NCBI RefSeq assembly: GCF_004514475.2
Contig: NZ_MYFO02000004.1
Location: forward strand, 310,001-374,000
Length of the DNA stretch: 64,000 bases
Reading direction: 5' to 3'
Origin: Paenibacillus athensensis
GTDB lineage: Bacteria > Bacillota > Bacilli > Paenibacillales > NBRC-103111
A program made the position numbers and the translations under genes. The notes beneath the pieces were generated by a model. That model worked only from the letters and a program-made list of their open reading frames with translations, was not told where the DNA came from and searched no databases. Of the stretch, positions 58,821 through 64,000 are shown piece by piece. Positions within the stretch are counted from its first letter, which is position 1. Each line of letters starts with the position of its first letter.

Positions 58821-58874
58821 TAAGCGTCAAACAGTCCCCACCTTGATGTCAAACTGAGGGCTATTTGACGCTTA
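58821..58874. repeat. 54-bp inverted repeat
   Basis: TAAGCGTCAAA (58821-58831) and TTTGACGCTTA (58864-58874) are perfect inverted arms; inner AGTCCC/GGGCT extend the pairing. No T-run follows. It lies just before the ankyrin gene promoter. Confidence 0.8.
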
Positions 58875-58888
58875 TGGTTATCGAGCAT

Positions 58889-58920
58889 TGTTGCGACGTT
58901 CCGCATTACACTGTTATAAT
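58889..58920 (+). promoter_or_regulatory. promoter of the ankyrin gene
   Basis: TTGCGA, 18-bp spacer, TATAAT ending at about 58920. It lies inside the longer open frame from 58865, which excludes that upstream start. Confidence 0.65.
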
Positions 58921-58957
58921 TTGGAATAATAATTTCAGGATAAAAATTTTAGAAGGG

Positions 58958-59746
58958 ATGTTTTACATTGTGATAATTTCCGAAAACGAGCCTCTTGCGG
59001 TCACCTTGCTCGAGGTAATCCGCACCGGCGATATCCCGGGATTGCAGAAGCTGCTCACCGAGAATCCGGGACTGGCTACGGCGAGAATTATCGGAAGCGA
59101 TATGCGCAACGGTAACGTATCGCGTACGCTGTTGCATGTGGCTACCGACTGGCCCGGCCATTTTCCAAACGGTGCGTCGACGATAGCCACATTGGTCAAT
59201 GCTGGCGCTGAGGTGAACACTCGAATCGCCGGCCCTCATGTCGAGACACCTCTTCATTGGGCTGCGAGCAGCGATGATATCGAGGTGCTTGACGCGCTTC
59301 TCGATGCCGGCGCTGATATTGAGGCGTCGGGTGCGGTCATCGCCGGTGGAACGCCGCTGGACGACGCAGTGGCTTTTGGGCAGTGGAGGGCTGCACATCG
59401 TCTGGTTGAGCGCGGCGCAAGCTTCGCTCTCTGGCATGCGGCCGCGCTCGGACTGTTGGATGACATGGAAGCCCACTTTACCGGGACCACACTTACACAG
59501 CGATATCCGTGGGGAGCCGGGCACAATCCACCTCCAGATGAAGTTACCGTCGCCTTCTGGTGCGCTTGCCACGGCGGACAGCGGCACTCTGCCGAGTATT
59601 TGCTCGAACGAGGGGCCGAACTGAACTGGATTTCCGTGTGGGACGGATTGACCCCTTTGGATGCAGCACAACGAAGCGCTACTGGCGATTTGGTTCAATG
59701 GTTGCACAACCGGGACGCTAAATCCGCCAAAGAACTACATCGTTAA
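58958..59746 (+). CDS. ankyrin-repeat protein, element cargo
   Basis: About 262 residues of ankyrin repeats without signal peptide: TLLEVIRTGDIPGLQKLLTE, TLVNAGAEVNTRIAGPHVET, PLHWAASSDDIEVLDALLDA, GADIEASGAVIAGGTPLDDA and SAEYLLERGAELNWISVWDG. Such proteins bind other proteins; no enzymatic domain is attached. AGAAGGG lies directly before ATG 58958, so GTG 58970 is an alternative start. The gene lies alone with its own promoter. Confidence 0.82.
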   Translation: MFYIVIISENEPLAVTLLEVIRTGDIPGLQKLLTENPGLATARIIGSDMRNGNVSRTLLHVATDWPGHFPNGASTIATLVNAGAEVNTRIAGPHVETPLHWAASSDDIEVLDALLDAGADIEASGAVIAGGTPLDDAVAFGQWRAAHRLVERGASFALWHAAALGLLDDMEAHFTGTTLTQRYPWGAGHNPPPDEVTVAFWCACHGGQRHSAEYLLERGAELNWISVWDGLTPLDAAQRSATGDLVQWLHNRDAKSAKELHR

Positions 59747-59861
59747 GACATTGACTCTTGAAAGTTTTTCTCAATTTTCATCTGATAGTAAAGTTGATTA
59801 AAACAGTATCAAAAAACATACTAAAACCAGCTTAAATTACTTGCGGGTAAGAAATAAAGTT

Positions 59862-60043
59862 GTTTCAGCTCCAACTGATCCAAATGCGTTTTCTCGCTGG
59901 AGTCGGCAGAGCGCTTATGCTGCGCCAGACGAACTGTTCCTTATACCACTTCAGCTTGGCGGACAGCTCGGCGTTTTGGCGGACCAGCTTTCGTTCTGTT
60001 GTTGAAGTTGTTCTGCGTTGAGGGAATCCGTTCGTTTTTCCAT
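59862..60043 (-). pseudogene. IS66 tnpC remnant, frameshifted
   Basis: Read on the minus strand, ATG at 60043 opens MEKRTDSLNAEQLQQQNES; then only after frame changes come LVRQNAELSAKLKWYKEQF and RLAQHKRSADSSEKTHLDQL. Together these are the N-terminus of an IS66 transposase, with two frameshifts in 180 bp. The rest of the transposase is missing. Confidence 0.85.
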
Positions 60044-60113
60044 ACGTTTCGATTTCAACGTGAGAAGGCCGAAACCTCTCGTAAGCGATGGCGAGAAAAG
60101 GAAGGAATTTGTT

Positions 60114-60425
60114 TCAAATGACGGTTTCGGCTACCACCTTCGGATGCGCTTGCCGCTGGTTAAGAGAAAGGCGTCGAGCAACCAGCGTAGTTCGCGCGCG
60201 GAAACCGCAAACGTCCGCTCCTGATGGGTCGGCCATTTGGAAGGTGCCGCGATCCAGTCGTCGGTAGAATAACCAAATGCCGTTGTGTTCCCAATACAAG
60301 ATCTTCAGTTTGTTGCGCTCGTTGTTACAAAAAACAAACAAGCTGGGGGCGAACGGATTTAACCCAAGTCCCTCTTGAACGAGCGCACCCAGTTCGTCTA
60401 TAGGGATATGCCTATTTAGAATGTG
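60114..60425 (-). pseudogene. IS66 tnpB (Orf2) remnant
   Basis: The minus strand reads LNPFAPSLFVFCNNERNKLK then ILYWEHNGIWLFYRRLDRGT, the core of IS66 accessory protein TnpB, and ends with SLNQRQAHPKV. The N-terminal block with GSTDMRKS is missing. It lies upstream of the tnpC remnant as in intact IS66, so one IS copy has decayed in place. Confidence 0.88.
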
Positions 60426-60460
60426 GGACAATAAAACCTTCCATAAAATATTGAAATATC

Positions 60461-60494
60461 CAAGAGAGCGTCCTGAATTGGGGCGTTTTCTTTT
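60461..60494 (+). terminator. terminator-like hairpin before parA
   Basis: GAGAGCGTCC and GGGGCGTTTTC pair with some G-U pairs, followed by TTTTTAT. A second stem, AGCCGA/TCGGCT (about 60514-60549), follows. Confidence 0.5.
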
Positions 60495-60581
60495 TATATA
60501 GATACTTTTCAAAAAGCCGATTGTCTGGACTATTGAATGTTCAGCGCAGTCGGCTCTTTTGCGTGAAGGGAGAATTGTTGG

Positions 60582-61409
60582 ATGGGCAAAGTAATCGCTC
60601 TCGCCAATCAGAAAGGTGGCGTCGGCAAAACGACAACAGCGGTCAACCTAGGCATTGGCTTGGCGGCTGATGGCAACAAGGTTCTGCTGTTGGATGCGGA
60701 TGCGCAGGGCAACCTGACGGATTCGTTAGGCTTCCATGAACCGGATAGTCTGTCCATTTCACTCGCCACAATGCTAGTGAAGGGCATGACGGAGGAGCCG
60801 TATGAACCGAGGGAAGGTATTTTGCACCATCACGAGGGTATCGACCTGATGCCGGGAAACATCGAATTATCGGCAGTCGAAGTGGCGCTCGTCAATACGA
60901 TGAGCAGGGAAACGATTATGCGTTCGTACATCGATTCCGTAAAAGCAGATTACGATTTTATCCTGATCGACTGTATGCCGAGCTTGGGCATGATGACGAT
61001 CAACGCATTGGCAGCGGCGGATAGCGTCATCATCCCGGTACAGGCACACTATCTGCCCGCCAAAGGCATGACGCAGCTTTTGCAGACGGTTGCCCGCGTT
61101 CGGCGTCAAATTAATCCGAAGCTGGCTGTGGACGGTGTGCTGCTCACGATGGTAGACAGCCGAACCAATTTCGCCAAAGACATTTCTTTAGTTTTGCGTC
61201 GGGATTATGGGGATAAGCTGCGTGTATTCAATACAGAAATCCCCCTGTCCATCCGCGCGGCGGAAACAAGCGCCAAGGGTAAAAGCATTTACGCCCACGA
61301 TCCGAACGGACAGGTTGCTAAAGCCTACGCTGCACTTACGAAGGAGGTGCAGGATATTGGCAGCGAAAGAAGATCGGCTCGCCAGCATAAAGCTGACCAA
61401 AGTCGATGA
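60582..61409 (+). CDS. parA: ParA-family partition ATPase
   Basis: A 275-residue ATPase that positions DNA together with ParB. The deviant Walker A is NQKGGVGKTTTAVNLG (residues about 9-24), Walker A' is LLLDADAQGNLT and Walker B DFILIDCMPSLG. It lacks an N-terminal helix-turn-helix, like Soj and plasmid type Ib ParA proteins. GAAGGGAG precedes ATG 60582. The parB start lies inside its 3' end. Confidence 0.93.
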   Translation: MGKVIALANQKGGVGKTTTAVNLGIGLAADGNKVLLLDADAQGNLTDSLGFHEPDSLSISLATMLVKGMTEEPYEPREGILHHHEGIDLMPGNIELSAVEVALVNTMSRETIMRSYIDSVKADYDFILIDCMPSLGMMTINALAAADSVIIPVQAHYLPAKGMTQLLQTVARVRRQINPKLAVDGVLLTMVDSRTNFAKDISLVLRRDYGDKLRVFNTEIPLSIRAAETSAKGKSIYAHDPNGQVAKAYAALTKEVQDIGSERRSARQHKADQSR

Positions 61410-62301
61410 TTTATTCTCGACAGAGGAAAGCCGCAACGATTCGCAACGGGAAAAGGTGATGGATATTCCATTGGCTGAAATTAGTGAATTTCCCGGTCAT
61501 CCCTTTAAGGTAAGGGCGGATGAAGCGATGTTAGAAATGGCGGATAGTATCAAGCAGTATGGTGTCCTTGTTCCCGGCTTAGTTCGGCCAAAGGTAGGCG
61601 GTGGATACGAGATGGTATCCGGCCATCGTCGAAAGAAGGCAAGTGAATTGGCTGGTATGGAGACAATTCCATGTCTCGTTCGCGAGTTGGATGACGATCA
61701 GGCGACTATCATCATGGTGGATAGCAACCTGCAACGGGAGTATATTTCTCCGAGTGAAAAAGCTTTTGCCTACAAAATGAAATTGGAAGCTATGAACAGA
61801 CAAGGACAACGAACAGATTTAACTCGTTCCCAAGTTGGGAACAAGTCTGCTGCAAAGAAATCAAGTGAGATATTAGCAGAACAGATGGGCGAAAGCAAAA
61901 ACCAAATATTTAGATACGTTCGCCTAACCGAACTCACTCCTCACATTCTCGAAATGGTAGATGACAAACGGATTGCCTTTAATCCTGCCGTTGAGTTATC
62001 TTACTTGGCCGAGAAAGAACAGCAAGCCCTATTCGAGACCATGCAGGCCGAGGACTGCACGCCTTCACTTGCTCAAGCTCAGCGTATGAAAAAGATGAGT
62101 CAAGAAGGCAGGCTGAATACAGATGTCATTTACACCATACTGACGGAGGAAAAGCCGAATCAGAAAGAAAAAATGAGTATTCAGCGAGAACGAATCGACC
62201 GCTTTTTCCCACGAGATTTCTCGGAAAAACAAAAGGAAGACCTAATCGTGCAACTGCTGGAAAGCTGGTACAAAAGGCGGCAGAGGGAGCACGAACGGTA
62301 A
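61357..62301 (+). CDS. parB: ParB/Spo0J-family partition protein
   Basis: A 314-residue DNA-binding protein. The ParB N-domain has MDIPLAEISEFPGHPFKVR, SIKQYGVLVPGLVRP, GYEMVSGHRRKKASELAG and MVDSNLQREYISPSEKA, with the CTP-binding GHRR box. The helix-turn-helix is EILAEQMGESKNQIFRYVRL. TTG 61357 is chosen because AAGGAGGTG lies at 61341-61349 and the protein then opens MAAKEDRLASIKL; the frame upstream only reflects parA. It overlaps parA by 53 bp. A parS site was not found. Confidence 0.9.
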   Translation: MAAKEDRLASIKLTKVDDLFSTEESRNDSQREKVMDIPLAEISEFPGHPFKVRADEAMLEMADSIKQYGVLVPGLVRPKVGGGYEMVSGHRRKKASELAGMETIPCLVRELDDDQATIIMVDSNLQREYISPSEKAFAYKMKLEAMNRQGQRTDLTRSQVGNKSAAKKSSEILAEQMGESKNQIFRYVRLTELTPHILEMVDDKRIAFNPAVELSYLAEKEQQALFETMQAEDCTPSLAQAQRMKKMSQEGRLNTDVIYTILTEEKPNQKEKMSIQRERIDRFFPRDFSEKQKEDLIVQLLESWYKRRQREHER

Positions 62302-62384
62302 TTCCCCCGTTGCCGCCCTGTTCATGCGCCCTCTCCCCTGACGGAGAGCTTTTTTTATGCCCATTTTCGGGGAGGAGATCATCA

Positions 62385-62555
62385 ATGGACTTTACGAAAG
62401 GAAAACGGCGTCAGTATGAACGTCTGATGAAAGAAAAGCCGGGTTTTGCGCGTAGTAGGCCATCCGAGGAGGAAGAAGCACTACTGCGCAAGCAGGCTCA
62501 GGAAGCCGAAGGCTGGCACAAGAAACGTGACCACAAAAAGAACCGGGAGGGATGA
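62385..62555 (+). CDS. small basic element protein, 56 residues
   Basis: MDFTKGKRRQYERLMKEKPG followed by ARSRPSEEEEALLRKQA, a highly charged protein. It resembles small proteins (DUF5720-like) found after parB in Firmicute integrative elements, but I am not certain of the family. GGGGAGGAG precedes ATG 62385. The next gene starts 2 bp after its stop. Confidence 0.7.
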   Translation: MDFTKGKRRQYERLMKEKPGFARSRPSEEEEALLRKQAQEAEGWHKKRDHKKNREG

Positions 62556-62557
62556 CG

Positions 62558-63169
62558 ATGGAGCAAGAGAAAAGAATGGCCGGTGACTACGAAGTCTATC
62601 AAGCGCTACCCATTGGCAGGGTGGAGGTTGTTTTAGGCATCGACATCACGAATACCGAAAAGCCCTATTTGGTTTGCTACTGCTCGCAGAATAATTTGTT
62701 TGGCATCGATCAGTATTACGGTGCAGAAGGATATGCGGATTACCTGGTCGCAATGCAGGAATTTACCAAGCTATTGCAATGGGAAATCGAGAAACTCCAG
62801 ACCGAGCGCGCTACGATCACGGAGCCGATGCCTCCCATTCAACCCGACCAATGCCTGCCCATCAAAAGTGACGATGATCTCGGCGGCAGAATTGTTGTGA
62901 CCCGTTTGGATTGGTTGCGGCCGGAATTTCGCACGGCAGACCATCAGTTGATTTGGGTAACGGGAGGCTTCGGTGCCTCCGGGAACTCACGTGGGCGGGC
63001 GGTCTATGCGGAAACCCTCTATTCCGGCGATGAATACCGCTATAACCGGGAAGACCTGATGGGGTTCCTGAAGCCGGAGCATACGCCCACATGGGCGGCC
63101 GAGAAGCTGGCACAACGACAAGCGGAGCAAGCCCCATCAAAGCCGCGTCCGCGAGGCGAAGCGCGTTAA
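62558..63169 (+). CDS. element protein of unknown function, 203 residues
   Basis: A soluble protein. Its best-marked part is C-terminal: WVTGGFGASGNSRGRAVYAE, then LYSGDEYRYNREDLMGFLKP and PTWAAEKLA, a pattern I associate with proteins of Firmicute conjugative elements without a known role. GGGAGGG fits ATG 62558 better than 62552. Confidence 0.75.
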   Translation: MEQEKRMAGDYEVYQALPIGRVEVVLGIDITNTEKPYLVCYCSQNNLFGIDQYYGAEGYADYLVAMQEFTKLLQWEIEKLQTERATITEPMPPIQPDQCLPIKSDDDLGGRIVVTRLDWLRPEFRTADHQLIWVTGGFGASGNSRGRAVYAETLYSGDEYRYNREDLMGFLKPEHTPTWAAEKLAQRQAEQAPSKPRPRGEAR

Positions 63170-63189
63170 GAGAAGCGCAAGGTATCTTC

Positions 63190-63195
63190 TATATA
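63190..63195 (+). promoter_or_regulatory. possible -10 box before the SAF gene
   Basis: TATAAT within TCTATATAATG, 20 bp before the start; no clear -35. Confidence 0.35.
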
Positions 63196-63215
63196 ATGAA
63201 AGGAGATCGTGAACG

Positions 63216-64000
63216 ATGTCATGGACGTATCGACACCGCAAGACGCTCATCATGGGAGCCATTGCGATCAGCGTGGCGCTTCTGGTAGCAGCGGCCTTGT
63301 ATATGCTGATGCAGCACACCGACCAGCAGCAAAAGCAGCAACAGATGAAAGAGGAGTATGAGCGGCGGATTCAGCAATTGAAAAAGGAGGAGCAGCAAAA
63401 CAGCCGAAATGTCTGGACGACTGCAAAAACGATACCGGCAGGCGTCTCGCTCAAAGCGGATGACCTCAAGGCTGTTCCGATGCCCGTCAGTTTGGTTCCG
63501 CCGGGCGTAATCACCGACCGGGAAAGCATCATCGGCAAAAACGCCAAGATCGAGCTTGCATCAGGAATGCCGCTACTTTCCTCTTTATTGTACGAAGGAC
63601 AGCCCATTCCGAAGGATTTGCGCATACAGGAGTTTCAGGTCATTCAGCTTCCCTCTAATCTCAAGCCTAACCAATATATAGACGTTCGCATCGGCTTTCC
63701 AACCGGCGAGGACTTTGTTCTTTTATCTAAAAAGAAGGTACAGGAGCTGTCCGGTACGGTTGTGTGGCTGGAACTGAATGAGATGGACATCCTCCAAACG
63801 TCCAGCGCCATTATTGATGCGTACTTGCAGGGAGCGCGGCTGTATGCCCTCCCGTACATCGAGCCGGGCTTACAGGAAGCGGCTGTGGTCAACTATCCGG
63901 CCAATCAGAAGGTATTGAACCTGATGGCGGTCGATCCCAATCTGCTCGAAACCGCAAAAATCGAACTTGCCCGTGCGCTGCGACAAACGCTTGATGGCAA
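63216..64000 (+). CDS. SAF-domain protein, CpaB/RcpC-like (partial)
   Basis: At least 261 residues, open at the window end. One membrane helix (residues about 12-32) is followed by a Gln/Lys/Glu-rich coiled-coil stretch. Then comes a SAF domain: VWTTAKTIPAGVSLKADDLK, VITDRESIIGKNAKIELASG and MPLLSSLLY. This is the layout of CpaB/RcpC, which in Tad pili sits at the envelope. AAAGGAG precedes ATG 63216. In this element it probably belongs to a secretion or pilus-like module further right. Confidence 0.82.
   Translation, partial: MSWTYRHRKTLIMGAIAISVALLVAAALYMLMQHTDQQQKQQQMKEEYERRIQQLKKEEQQNSRNVWTTAKTIPAGVSLKADDLKAVPMPVSLVPPGVITDRESIIGKNAKIELASGMPLLSSLLYEGQPIPKDLRIQEFQVIQLPSNLKPNQYIDVRIGFPTGEDFVLLSKKKVQELSGTVVWLELNEMDILQTSSAIIDAYLQGARLYALPYIEPGLQEAAVVNYPANQKVLNLMAVDPNLLETAKIELARALRQTLDG

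Larger units (their letters stand above)
57978..58888. other. 911-bp gene-poor stretch of the element
   Basis: Apart from a doubtful 47-codon frame at 58109-58252, a terminator-like hairpin and an inverted repeat (listed separately), no gene can be supported. A 60-codon minus frame at 58403-58585 lacks a ribosome binding site. Confidence 0.5.
56362..64000. mobile_element. left part of an integrative element inserted at tRNA-Leu
   Basis: Integrase and excisionase lie directly against the tRNA 3' end, base composition and gene density change, and genes of mobile-element type follow (parA, parB, two small element genes, a SAF-domain protein). The element continues past the window, so its right end and transfer genes are not seen. 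The attachment core should be part of the T-arm and acceptor end of the tRNA. Confidence 0.8.

Overview
The window reads as chromosome of a high-G+C, spore-forming Firmicute of the Paenibacillaceae (Paenibacillus/Cohnella type). Evidence from sequence: strong AGGAGG-type ribosome binding sites, TTG and GTG starts, sigma-A-like promoters, a 29-codon YjcZ-type sporulation peptide, a class 2 (quinone) PyrD, a PRD antiterminator, a YhaO/YhaN pair and tripartite-lacking Gram-positive RND efflux genes. No species can be named from this alone.

Layout. 1-4700: end of a sugar ABC operon (two CUT1 permeases), then a glucose/GlcNAc-type PTS EIICB with its PRD antiterminator. 4.7-9.9 kb: pyrD, a small alarmone synthetase, a DUF309 protein and a three-gene ABC-2 exporter. 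9.8-14.2 kb: repeat-rich DNA around a membrane thioredoxin, an rRNA m5C methyltransferase and an RsuA-family pseudouridine synthase. 14.2-20.8 kb: HAD phosphatase, a secreted modular protein coupled to a GT2-TPR glycosyltransferase, YjcZ, a triplicated acidic protein and a nitroreductase. 20.8-31.6 kb: a second m5C methyltransferase, queE, a two-component system and an RND efflux operon with a third, secreted component. 31.7-42.3 kb: a protein with a TIGNQAV-type leader motif, a large membrane-anchored protein, a duplicated pair of XRE regulators with matching three-box promoters, an orphan fabF with a divergent MmyB-like regulator, a K+ channel and a diguanylate cyclase. 42.4-56.1 kb: GT4, YhaO/YhaN nuclease pair, membrane proteins, xpt, cbiZ and small unknowns.

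56.2-64.0 kb: an integrative element begins at the 3' end of a tRNA-Leu(CAG) gene. It carries a tyrosine integrase and excisionase directly against the tRNA, sparse DNA with hairpins, an ankyrin cargo gene, a decayed IS66 copy, and then parA, parB, two small element genes and a SAF/CpaB-like protein that runs off the window. A 42-nt 5' half of another tRNA-Leu lies directly upstream of the intact tRNA.

The most distinctive non-gene signal is a habit of expanding short tandem repeats at gene junctions and once inside a gene: 9 x 9 bp, 2 x 14 bp, a purine-rich 6/18/30-bp array, 10 x 46 bp with no indels, 4 x 13 bp, and 11 x 39 bp in frame in the SbcC-like gene. The best regulatory finding is the duplicated XRE operator with boxes at identical spacing (0, +10, +31) over two promoters of identical geometry.
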